From Alistipes sp. (GTDB taxonomy: Bacteria > Bacteroidota > Bacteroidia > Bacteroidales > Rikenellaceae): a stretch of DNA of 10,749 bases. Location of the stretch: NCBI GenBank assembly GCA_017559615.1, contig JAFYRB010000095.1:1-10749 (forward strand), written 5' to 3'. Both the position numbers and the translations under genes were made by a program. Position 1 is the stretch's first letter; each line of letters begins with the position of its first letter. The notes under the pieces were generated by a model, which was given only the letters and a program-made list of their open reading frames with translations, did no database searches and was not told the DNA's origin. Of this stretch, positions 1 to 6,379 are shown one piece after another.

Positions 1-503
1 GCCATCTCGAGGTAGCGAGTACCCTTAGCGTTAGTACCGAACATTGTACCTACCTGTGAACGAAGGCCCTTACCAAGATCCTCCAAAGATGCACCGATTA
101 CAAGGCCACCCTCCGAGAATGCTGACTGTGTACGACCGTAAACAATCTGCTTGAACAACTCGCGCATAGCAGTGTTGATAGCGTCGCAAACAAGGTCAGT
201 GTTCAAAGCCTCGAGGATAGTCTTACCTGGGAGAATCTCCGAAGCCATAGCTGCAGAGTGAGTCATACCAGAGCAACCGATAGTCTCTACCAATGCCTCC
301 TCGATGATACCATCCTTAACGTTGAGTGTAAGCTTGCACGCACCCTGCTGTGGAGCGCACCAACCAATACCGTGGGTAAGACCAGAGATATCCTTAATCT
401 CCTTTGCGCGTACCCATTTTCCCTCCTCTGGGATAGGTGCAGACTCGTGGTTAGCACCCTTCTTCACGCAGCACATCTGCTGAACTTCGTGTGAGTAAAT
501 CAT
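1..503 (-). CDS. NifU/IscU-like iron-sulfur cluster scaffold protein (3' end outside window)
   Basis: The reverse strand from the ATG at 503-501 reads without a stop to the window edge, giving 167 residues that begin MIYSHEVQQMCCVKKG. The middle follows the IscU/NifU N-terminal plan. A stretch near residues 49-56 with Cys49 and Cys56 (WCAPQQGACK) matches the first cysteine region of IscU. It is followed by a beta strand (LTLNVKDGIIEEA), the second cysteine motif TIGCSGM (Cys77), an ASEILPGKTILEAL stretch like the IscU helix after that cysteine, and Cys106. Family knowledge suggests a cytoplasmic scaffold on which Fe-S clusters form before transfer to apoproteins. The usual Asp after the first cysteine motif is replaced here (CKL), so it is a divergent scaffold. 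In related Bacteroidota I recall a neighbour called GGGtGRT protein, but it would lie outside this window. It probably has its own promoter at 612-642 with a leader of about 100 bases. Confidence 0.75.
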   Translation of the reverse strand, partial: MIYSHEVQQMCCVKKGANHESAPIPEEGKWVRAKEIKDISGLTHGIGWCAPQQGACKLTLNVKDGIIEEALVETIGCSGMTHSAAMASEILPGKTILEALNTDLVCDAINTAMRELFKQIVYGRTQSAFSEGGLVIGASLEDLGKGLRSQVGTMFGTNAKGTRYLEM

Positions 504-611
504 AGTCTTAATAGTTTTAATTTATTGTATATCAATACTTATTTCAGAATAATTTATTCGTCAAATCACGTAACTTATGAACGACGAATTTTCTTCTTGC
601 ACAAATCGTGA

Positions 612-642
612 CAAAGGTAAGAAAACTTAACGGAATTATCAA
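612..642 (-). promoter_or_regulatory. Bacteroidota-type promoter for the Fe-S scaffold gene
   Basis: On the minus strand the bases at 619-612 read TACCTTTG, a full match to the TAnnTTTG -7 box. A TTG (642-640) lies 20 bases upstream, the expected -33 spacing. Transcription would start near 608, about 105 bases before the ATG at 503. Confidence 0.6.
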
Positions 643-674
643 TTATGAATTCATAATTTTTTTTAAAAATTCCG
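631..674 (-). terminator. Possible weak terminator/inverted repeat after the RyR-TrkA gene
   Basis: CGGAATT (minus, 674-668) can pair with AATTCCG (637-631), enclosing a perfect 18-base palindrome at 641-658 (AATTATGAATTCATAATT). The structure begins 3 bases after the stop of the 844-residue gene. On the minus strand only a short TTAAGTTTTC follows, so as an intrinsic terminator it is weak. On the plus strand the palindrome is followed by eight T, but no plus-strand gene leads into it. It overlaps the -33 box of the next promoter. Confidence 0.35.
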
Positions 675-676
675 CT

Positions 677-3211
677 TTATTTGCCCTCACGCAGGAACTC
701 CGACTGCAAAAAGAGACGTATCGAGGTATCGACAACGTTGCAATCGTATGACTTCGTACGTTCGCAATCAAGCTCCTCCCACGTGCAGATACAGCGGTGC
801 AACTTATGCTGAATATCGGTACTCTCCGAAGGCGAGAATCCACGAAGCTCGTGCGATGCCACCCAACGCTGATGCTCCGTAATGGCGAGGTTCAAAAGGA
901 GTGTTTCGTACGCCTCGCCTCGCTCCTTATTAAGGCTACCATTATACCCTATCGTCTCTTTGCCGCGCGTTGCTACGATATCGCTAAGCTCCTCAAGAAG
1001 AGAGCGATACGCCTTTGCGCGTCGTTCACACTCCTGGCGTATCTCCGCTTCGGTAACGGGGACTAACGCGACGGCGTGAAGCGACTCTTGCTTCGCCTGT
1101 TTCTTTGCCTCCTTGAGCTGTTTCTCTCGCTCGTCAGTTGGCTCCTTATCATACTCCGCCTGAAGCGTCTCAATAGTCCTCTTTATATACTCCTTACGCT
1201 CGGCGATAACTCTCTGCTCGCGCTCTGCGGCCAACTCCGCAGCCACCCTACTCCATAGCTCCTCAAAAGAGAAGGCACGAATACCCATCAGCGCCATCTT
1301 GGTATTCATATGGAGGGTATTAGAGACATTCTCTCCAATCCTACGCACCATATCGTCGATAATCACGAAGCGCGACAAGCCATCCAACTGCTTCAGCGCT
1401 ATGCTCTGTGCCGAGAAGCTTTTTCTCCACAACGCCTTAATATTGTCGGACGTAAGACTCTTGGCACTATCCGAGCCATTCTCATAGATGTAGTGGTATT
1501 GCTGCGCCCTTGAAAGTACGAAATCCTCAACGATAAGCTTATTGGTATAGATATCGTTGATGTTACCAAAGAGAATAATCTCACAGCCGTGCGCCGCCGC
1601 CGACTTATTGAGCATATTCACAACATCGGACATCTGCGTATGTTTCTCACGGTTGTAGCAACGCACAGCAATCTTAATAGGCTTATCGCCAGCAACACGA
1701 TGCGAGATGATATATTTATGGATGTTTACGGCCAGCGACATACTCATATCATCATCCAAGATTGCAATGACAATATAGTTGAGCTTGTGGATATTTTCGG
1801 ACATATACTCCCAGAACTCGTTGGAGTCTGCCGAGGCATTCTTCAACGTTAGGATGCCACGTCGCTGAATATTTGGCATCTGATTGAGAATTGTTCCCTC
1901 GATGCTCTTCATACGTGTATCAAACGCGCAGCATCTAAACTGTAGTGGCGTGCCGTCACGCTTAATAAACGAGGAGTACTCATAGAGGAAGTTGAAGGCC
2001 TCCTGGCCTGTCTCGCCAAAGCCTACGATAAGTGCCTCAAACTCATCATCCTCGACCGTAGCGGTTCGAGTGTCTACCTTCACAGTGCTTACAGGAAGAC
2101 TATTGTAATGGAGTTTGAGTGTCAACACCGAGAGGTACGAGGAGTCGATAAGCTTAATATCTACGGTCTCGGCAGCGGTGTTATAGAGCGAGTAGTTATC
2201 GTAAATCTCATTTTTATCGGAGTTACGCACGTGGGTATATATCTTCATCTTCTGGTGCGCACCCGCCCTATTTAGGCGAATATCCTTCTGTAGGTTCAAC
2301 GCCGAGATAATATTACTATCCTCATCCTCGGACAAGAGGTAGAAGTTCACCCTATCGCATCTATCTATCTTTTTACCAATTCTTCGAAGGCCAAGAATCT
2401 TGAAGACATCGGCTACGTCCTCGGTCTTAAGCGCCTCGATACGACGTGGGCAACTTGCTATATAGCCACCGATATTATCTATTCGCTTGGTATGTGTATG
2501 GCTCAACGAGAAGGTATTTGCCATACGCGAGAGACTCATAGCCTTCTGACTCTCCTCGTTATGGCGGTTTATGTCTATAAATATAATGGCATATTTCCCT
2601 TTATCGTCCCCTTTTTGGATACTCTCGGCAAGGGTTAGCGATGCCTCATTAACACCCCAAAAGATATGCAACTGACGGCCACGAACACGAAGGAAGAAGA
2701 GACGGATGTTAGCCTTAATTTTGTATCCAATCATTCGGAATACGAAGTAGAAGCTGACAAGTGCCGCGGCGAAGTGCGTCAACGAGAAGGCCATCATATA
2801 GAGGGCATCGTGGCGCAACTCTTGAGCCACACGTGCCAATTCGTTTGAGACAACAAACATCTTAAACGACGAGATTATAGAGCGCGGCACAATCACCAAC
2901 ATTCTACTTATCCACGTAGCACCAACCGTCACATCGTAGTAACCCACGCAGTAGAGCGCGATACCCACCATAAGGATAATAGCGGCAACTACCGTTAGCA
3001 ACTGCGGCATCTTATCAATTATGCCACTCACGCGCTTCGAGTTTATAACCCAGAGTCCTCCAATAAGCAGCGCAATAATAATCACAGCGTCGAAGGTAAG
3101 CCCCATAGCAGGCAACTTATCATAGAACTCACTCACTTTCTCTGCATTTTTCGTTATATCATCGACCACCGCCACACTTTGTGGCGAGGCTACGAACGAA
3201 TAAAAACTCAT
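677..3211 (-). CDS. Membrane protein with tandem TrkA-N/RCK-like domains and C-terminal RyR-like domain
   Basis: 844 residues. The N-terminus has hydrophobic segments near residues 41-57, 70-92, 98-122 (carrying Arg103, Arg110 and Lys117) and 135-162. No K+ channel TVGYG filter is present. A first Rossmann-like domain starts near 181 (LHIFWGVNEAS, then the strand YAIIFIDIN). A second, clearer TrkA-N domain starts near 391 (ALIVGFGETGQEA, a GxGxxG nucleotide loop), with a strand near 425 and an acidic LDDD at 485-488. Residues 655-740 are charged and probably a coiled coil. Residues 768-832 match the RyR repeat pattern: LAITEHQRWVASHELRGF, then HKLHRCICTWEEL and KSYDCNVVDTS. RyR domains in prokaryotes have been proposed to bind nucleotide-like ligands. 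I infer a membrane sensor or channel-like effector with cytosolic ligand-binding domains; its substrate is unknown. It stands alone, with its own candidate promoter at 3254-3261. Confidence 0.75.
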   Translation of the reverse strand: MSFYSFVASPQSVAVVDDITKNAEKVSEFYDKLPAMGLTFDAVIIIALLIGGLWVINSKRVSGIIDKMPQLLTVVAAIILMVGIALYCVGYYDVTVGATWISRMLVIVPRSIISSFKMFVVSNELARVAQELRHDALYMMAFSLTHFAAALVSFYFVFRMIGYKIKANIRLFFLRVRGRQLHIFWGVNEASLTLAESIQKGDDKGKYAIIFIDINRHNEESQKAMSLSRMANTFSLSHTHTKRIDNIGGYIASCPRRIEALKTEDVADVFKILGLRRIGKKIDRCDRVNFYLLSEDEDSNIISALNLQKDIRLNRAGAHQKMKIYTHVRNSDKNEIYDNYSLYNTAAETVDIKLIDSSYLSVLTLKLHYNSLPVSTVKVDTRTATVEDDEFEALIVGFGETGQEAFNFLYEYSSFIKRDGTPLQFRCCAFDTRMKSIEGTILNQMPNIQRRGILTLKNASADSNEFWEYMSENIHKLNYIVIAILDDDMSMSLAVNIHKYIISHRVAGDKPIKIAVRCYNREKHTQMSDVVNMLNKSAAAHGCEIILFGNINDIYTNKLIVEDFVLSRAQQYHYIYENGSDSAKSLTSDNIKALWRKSFSAQSIALKQLDGLSRFVIIDDMVRRIGENVSNTLHMNTKMALMGIRAFSFEELWSRVAAELAAEREQRVIAERKEYIKRTIETLQAEYDKEPTDEREKQLKEAKKQAKQESLHAVALVPVTEAEIRQECERRAKAYRSLLEELSDIVATRGKETIGYNGSLNKERGEAYETLLLNLAITEHQRWVASHELRGFSPSESTDIQHKLHRCICTWEELDCERTKSYDCNVVDTSIRLFLQSEFLREGK

Positions 3212-3253
3212 AATCTAAGGTTTTGGAATGTAGTTTTACAAAGTCATCATCTA

Positions 3254-3261
3254 CAAAGATA
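3254..3261 (-). promoter_or_regulatory. -7 box upstream of the RyR-TrkA gene
   Basis: The minus strand reads TATCTTTG here, matching TAnnTTTG. It lies 42 bases upstream of the ATG at 3211, implying a leader of just under 40 bases. No clear TTG is seen at the -33 spacing, so the call rests on the -7 box and its position. Confidence 0.45.
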
Positions 3262-3358
3262 GCGAAAATATATATTGTCGCACCACATTCGGCGATAAGT
3301 TTTAAGTTTTATCCCCATATTCGGCATCATTAGATGCATATACTACACAACTTTTTCG

Positions 3359-3366
3359 TATATTTG
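3359..3366 (+). promoter_or_regulatory. -7 box directly before the first HAD gene (leaderless start predicted)
   Basis: TATATTTG matches TAnnTTTG and ends only 4 bases before the ATG at 3371. Since the start site in this promoter class lies a few bases after the box, the mRNA would begin at or within two bases of the start codon. The -33 region is poor. Confidence 0.5.
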
Positions 3367-3370
3367 TAGT

Positions 3371-4027
3371 ATGAAATATGATGTTGTAATATTCGACCTT
3401 GATGGCACGCTGCTAAACACCATTGGTGACTTGGCAGCTTCGGTAGATTATGTAATGCGTAGCCGCAACCACCCCGAGCATACCGATGCGGAGTATCGAC
3501 AGATGGTAGGTGGTGGTATTAAGCGCCTTGTGGAGCGTGCGCTACCTGCGGACCTTGCCCAGAATGAGGCGTATGTCGAGGAGTGTGTGGCTCAGTTCCG
3601 CAAATATTATGTCGAGAATATAGACCGCTACACACACCCTTATGATGGTATGCCCGAGCTACTTCGTAGGCTACGTGCCGAGGGCGTTAAGGTTGCCGTA
3701 GCCTCGAATAAGTTTCAGCACGGCACGGAGCGTCTTGTTGCAAAATTCTTCGGCGACATTGACTTCGTTGCCATCGAGGGTAATCGTGAGGGCGCACCCC
3801 TAAAGCCCGACCCACAGATTGTGCGAAATATCCTTAATATCGCTGATGTGGATGGCTCACGAGCTATTATGGTAGGTGATTCGGGTATCGACATCCGCAC
3901 TGCTGCCGCAGCCGAGATAGCCTCGGTAGGTGTAGCGTGGGGATTCCGCTTTGCCGAGGAGCTTTACGATGCAGGTGCTACGGATGTAGTATCCACAATG
4001 GAGGAGTTAGAGAAGGTTTTATTTTAA
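3371..4027 (+). CDS. HAD-family phosphatase, phosphoglycolate phosphatase-like
   Basis: 218 residues, the usual size for the Gph/PGP-like branch of the HAD superfamily. All four HAD motifs are present: FDLDGTL with nucleophile Asp9 and acid/base Asp11, Ser112 in VAVASNK, Lys145 in LKPDPQ, and Asp170/Asp174 in VGDSGIDI. A helical cap spans about residues 15-85 (C1-type). It is a cytoplasmic Mg2+-dependent phosphohydrolase; 2-phosphoglycolate is the family default, but the substrate cannot be read from sequence. The start is fixed by MKYDVVIFDLDGT, where the first strand begins at once, as is normal. A -7 promoter box ends 4 bases before the ATG. The next gene starts 12 bases after the stop, so the two are probably co-transcribed. 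A second, separate HAD phosphatase lies at 9269-9919. Confidence 0.88.
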   Translation: MKYDVVIFDLDGTLLNTIGDLAASVDYVMRSRNHPEHTDAEYRQMVGGGIKRLVERALPADLAQNEAYVEECVAQFRKYYVENIDRYTHPYDGMPELLRRLRAEGVKVAVASNKFQHGTERLVAKFFGDIDFVAIEGNREGAPLKPDPQIVRNILNIADVDGSRAIMVGDSGIDIRTAAAAEIASVGVAWGFRFAEELYDAGATDVVSTMEELEKVLF

Positions 4028-4039
4028 GAGTTTAGGACT

Positions 4040-4348
4040 ATGGAGGAGAAGAGTGTTCAGAGGTGGGAGACTTGTTACATAAGCGGTGAGGTTACGGCGT
4101 GTGACCCAGGCCGAAACACCACTACGGTGTATGCTAAAACATATCGTCGCGAGGAGATTGCAGTAGGAGATAACCTCACCTACTACAACCAGCATCTGCC
4201 AAAGGTGAAGGTTGTGGAGATTGGCGAAGAGTACCTCGTTGTTAGTTACTTCGGTAGCGACCATAGAGTAGACACAGGAGGTCGCCTCTCCACGCCACGT
4301 CATCCCCTCGATTACGCCTACTCCGAGGTTATGATCCGCATTGAGTAG
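4040..4348 (+). CDS. Small hypothetical protein (102 residues)
   Basis: I do not recognise this family. The reading frame begins MEEKSVQRWETCYISGEV, 12 bases after the HAD phosphatase stop, and ends just before a strong terminator at 4356-4401. This position and its gag/gcc-rich codon use, like its neighbours, support a real gene. It has no signal peptide or membrane segment. Predicted strands dominate (GEVTAC, TTTVYAK, VKVVEIGEEYLVVSYFG), suggesting a small beta-barrel or OB-like soluble domain, though this is inference. Its only cysteines are Cys12 and Cys21, so a metal site is unlikely. An overlapping open frame on the other strand (4019-4372) is judged a shadow. Confidence 0.6.
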   Translation: MEEKSVQRWETCYISGEVTACDPGRNTTTVYAKTYRREEIAVGDNLTYYNQHLPKVKVVEIGEEYLVVSYFGSDHRVDTGGRLSTPRHPLDYAYSEVMIRIE

Positions 4349-4355
4349 TAGTCCG

Positions 4356-4401
4356 AAAAACAAAAATTCCATCTCCGTTGAGAAGATGGAATTTTGTTTT
4401 T
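4356..4401. terminator. Bidirectional intrinsic terminator between the HAD operon and obg
   Basis: AAAATTCCATCT (4363-4374) pairs perfectly with AGATGGAATTTT (4384-4395), a 12-base stem with a 9-base loop. T runs follow on both strands: GTTTTT on plus (4396-4401), and five T on minus from the A run at 4356-4360. It sits between two converging genes and can end both transcripts. Confidence 0.85.
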
Positions 4402-4413
4402 ATGATGTCAAAC

Positions 4414-5430
4414 TTACTTCGTAAGCGCACGCCAAAGCATATCCTTTAGCTGTGTAATATTCATATTTGCAACCGACGAGATAAAGATTGACTCGATACC
4501 CTTTGGCAGATGCTCCTTCATCTGCTCAATAAGCTCATCATCAAGCATATCACACTTGGTAATCGCCAACAGACGCTCCTTATCCAAAAGCTCTGGGTTA
4601 TACTGCGTTAGCTCACCAAGGAGAATCTCATAGTCGGCAGCGATATCGTCGCTATCGGCAGGAATCATAAACAATAACACCGAGTTACGCTCGATATGGC
4701 GCAAGAAGCGTGTTCCCAAGCCACGTCCCTCGTGCGCACCCTCGATAATACCAGGGATGTCGGCCATAACAAACGAGTGGTCATCACGCACGGATACAAT
4801 ACCGAGGTTTGGCTCAAGTGTCGTAAAGGCGTAGTTCGCAATCTTTGGCTTAGCAGCCGAAACTACAGACAAAAGCGTAGACTTACCCGCATTTGGGAAA
4901 CCTACAAGACCTACATCTGCCAACACCTTCAACTCGAGGATAAAGGCACCCTCGGCACCATCCTCACCTGGCTGTGCATAGCGTGGTGTCTGATTTGTTG
5001 CAGTACGGAAGTGCCAGTTACCAAGACCACCGCGGCCACCCTTCAACAATACGAGCTGCTCGCCGTGCTCCGTAACCTCTCCTACCACCTCGGTGTATGT
5101 CTCGCCAGTTTCCTCGTCGGTAAACACCTGCTTTGCGACAGTACCAAGTGGCACAGGGATTATGATATCCTTTGCATCGGCACCCGTAGAGCGAGCGCCG
5201 TGACCATTCTCGCCATCCTCGGCAAACTGGTGACGCTTATACTTTAGGTGGATGAGAGTCCAATACTGGCTATCGCCCTGAAGGATGATGCTACCACCCT
5301 TACCTCCATCACCACCATCGGGACCTCCGAAAGCTACGAACTTCTCGCGACGGAAGTGGCACGAGCCTGCACCACCGTGGCCCGAGCGAGCAAATATCTT
5401 TACGTAATCAACAAAATTCGAACCTGCCAT
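4414..5430 (-). CDS. obg: GTPase Obg/CgtA
   Basis: 338 residues. The N-terminal Obg fold (about 1-165) is glycine-rich, with the typical [20 protein letters not shown] and KGGRGGLGN segments. The G domain follows: P-loop GFPNAGKST (177-185), G2 around Thr203-Thr204 (YAFTTLEPN), G3 DIPG (224-227), G4 TKCD (291-294) and G5 SSV (318-320). The C-terminus ends soon after the G domain, so the extended tail of some Obg proteins is missing. Obg is an essential GTPase that binds the 50S subunit and links ribosome assembly to growth state and nucleotide alarmones. G4 has Thr in place of the usual Asn of NKxD; I believe a Ser/Thr here occurs in other Bacteroidota Obg proteins. It is a single gene with a strong promoter at 5459-5489 and a terminator at 4356-4401. 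Confidence 0.96.
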   Translation of the reverse strand: MAGSNFVDYVKIFARSGHGGAGSCHFRREKFVAFGGPDGGDGGKGGSIILQGDSQYWTLIHLKYKRHQFAEDGENGHGARSTGADAKDIIIPVPLGTVAKQVFTDEETGETYTEVVGEVTEHGEQLVLLKGGRGGLGNWHFRTATNQTPRYAQPGEDGAEGAFILELKVLADVGLVGFPNAGKSTLLSVVSAAKPKIANYAFTTLEPNLGIVSVRDDHSFVMADIPGIIEGAHEGRGLGTRFLRHIERNSVLLFMIPADSDDIAADYEILLGELTQYNPELLDKERLLAITKCDMLDDELIEQMKEHLPKGIESIFISSVANMNITQLKDMLWRALTK

Positions 5431-5458
5431 AAATGCACTATATCTATAAATTCCGCGC

Positions 5459-5489
5459 CAAAGTTACGAATTAAATGTTAAAAGACAAA
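5459..5489 (-). promoter_or_regulatory. Promoter of obg
   Basis: On the minus strand, TTTG (5489-5486) is followed after 19 bases by TAACTTTG (5466-5459), both matching the Bacteroidota -33/-7 consensus at ideal spacing. Transcription would start near 5455, about 25 bases before the ATG at 5430. Confidence 0.75.
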
Positions 5490-5519
5490 ATTTTGGAGCC
5501 TCACACGCCACCACATAAC

Positions 5520-5548
5520 AAAAAAAGAGTAGCCCCAAAAGCCACTCT
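5520..5548 (-). terminator. Terminator of the tRNA-Leu gene
   Basis: On the minus strand AGAGTGGC (5548-5541) pairs with GCTACTCT (5533-5526) through one G-U pair and a 7-base loop. The T run continues to 5520. It lies 11 bases beyond the tRNA 3' end. Confidence 0.8.
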
Positions 5549-5558
5549 ACATCCCTTG

Positions 5559-5639
5559 TGCCCAGAATAGGACTCGAACCTACACGCCTTGCGGCACTCG
5601 CACCTGAAACGAGCGCGTCTACCATTTCGCCATCTGGGC
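5559..5639 (-). tRNA. tRNA-Leu (anticodon CAG)
   Basis: Read on the minus strand, acceptor arms GCCCAGA and TCTGGGC close the cloverleaf, followed by discriminator A. The anticodon stem CTCGT/GCGAG (one T-G pair) encloses the loop TTCAGGT, giving anticodon CAG, which reads the leucine codon CUG. A long variable arm (TGCCGCAAGGCGTG) and the T arm TAGGTTCGAGTCCTA fit a class II leucine tRNA. The length is 81 bases. No CCA is encoded at the 3' end, so it must be added by the CCA enzyme. A promoter lies at 5654-5661 and a terminator at 5520-5548, so it is a single transcription unit. Confidence 0.95.
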
Positions 5640-5653
5640 TGCAATTCGGAGTA

Positions 5654-5661
5654 CAAAAGTA
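5654..5661 (-). promoter_or_regulatory. -7 box of the tRNA-Leu gene
   Basis: The minus strand reads TACTTTTG (TAnnTTTG), 15 bases upstream of the mature tRNA 5' end at 5639. The -33 box is not clear. Confidence 0.5.
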
Positions 5662-5682
5662 GCATATTTTTTTGAAAATTCG

Positions 5683-5690
5683 TATATTTG
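5683..5690 (+). promoter_or_regulatory. -7 box upstream of lspA
   Basis: TATATTTG matches TAnnTTTG and implies a leader of about 70 bases before the ATG at 5766. It lies 21 bases from the divergent tRNA -7 box, so the two promoters share the same short region. No clear -33 TTG is present. Confidence 0.45.
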
Positions 5691-5765
5691 TGCGAAATTT
5701 ATTTATTACACACTCTCGGGCAGTAAGGCATCGCACTTTGCACCGAGGCTATAATATTGATTACT

Positions 5766-6362
5766 ATGGGTTTGAAGAGTATTCCTGCGGGCTATAAGGT
5801 TGCATTTTGGGTGGTTGTGCTTGTGGCACTCGACCAGCTTGTGAAGATGCTCGTACACTGCAATATGGAGGTGGGCGAGAAGATTAGCGTCTTCTCGTGG
5901 TTCAACCTCTACTATGTTGAGAATAACGGCTTTGCATTTGGTATGCAGCTCGGCTCGGCAGATGGAGGCGTAGACTGGGGTAAGTTGGCTCTCAGCCTCT
6001 TCCGCGTTGTGATGATTGGCGCATTAATCTATGGCATTGGCTATCTCCTGAAGCGTCCTGAGACTACCCCTAAGGGTGTTGTTGTAGGCGCAGTGCTTAT
6101 CCTTGCGGGTGCGATTGGCAATATGATAGACTCAATGTTCTATGGTATGTTGCTCGAGACACAGGATGCTGGATTTATGATGGGTAAGGTGGTGGATATG
6201 ATACATTTACCCCTCTTTAAGTGGGAGAACTGTCCAAGCTTTTTGAACTTCCTTGTAGGTGGCGACGGCTACTTCTTTGGCGCTATCTTCAACGTTGCCG
6301 ATGCCTATATCTCGGTGGCTGTTGTCTACCTTCTCATTTTCCAATACAAATTCTTTAAGTAG
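5766..6362 (+). CDS. lspA: Lipoprotein signal peptidase (signal peptidase II)
   Basis: 198 residues. This inner-membrane aspartyl protease cleaves the signal peptide of prolipoproteins after lipidation by Lgt. Four hydrophobic segments are visible: about 12-30, 75-95, 105-122 and 172-195. Conserved LspA blocks are present: LDQLVKMLV near residue 22, YYVENNGFAFGM at 49-60, GAIGNMIDSMFYG with catalytic Asp122, and FNVADAYISV with catalytic Asp179. The usual Arg after the first Asp is Ser here. The protein is longer than the roughly 165 residues of E. coli LspA because of an insert around 128-170 (including KVVDMIHLPLF), which is common in Bacteroidota. I chose the ATG at 5766. A TTG at 5757 in the same frame, with GAGG 8 bases upstream, is an alternative adding MIT. 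xerC follows after 17 bases, probably in the same operon. Confidence 0.93.
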   Translation: MGLKSIPAGYKVAFWVVVLVALDQLVKMLVHCNMEVGEKISVFSWFNLYYVENNGFAFGMQLGSADGGVDWGKLALSLFRVVMIGALIYGIGYLLKRPETTPKGVVVGAVLILAGAIGNMIDSMFYGMLLETQDAGFMMGKVVDMIHLPLFKWENCPSFLNFLVGGDGYFFGAIFNVADAYISVAVVYLLIFQYKFFK

Positions 6363-6379
6363 TCCTCAATTCCTCGGCT

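Noticed and set aside
258..494. 78-residue plus-strand open frame near the window start
   Set aside because: It lies antisense to the Fe-S scaffold gene, which has clear family motifs.
2935..2955. K+ channel selectivity filter in the RyR-TrkA protein (DVTVGATW)
   Set aside because: Only TVG is shared with TVGYG, and no pore helix pattern is convincing.
4696..5247. 183-residue plus-strand open frame inside obg
   Set aside because: It is antisense to the clearly conserved Obg protein, and its sequence is low in recognisable structure; a shadow.
5464..5736. 90-residue minus-strand open frame around the tRNA
   Set aside because: It runs through the tRNA-Leu gene, both promoters and the tRNA terminator.
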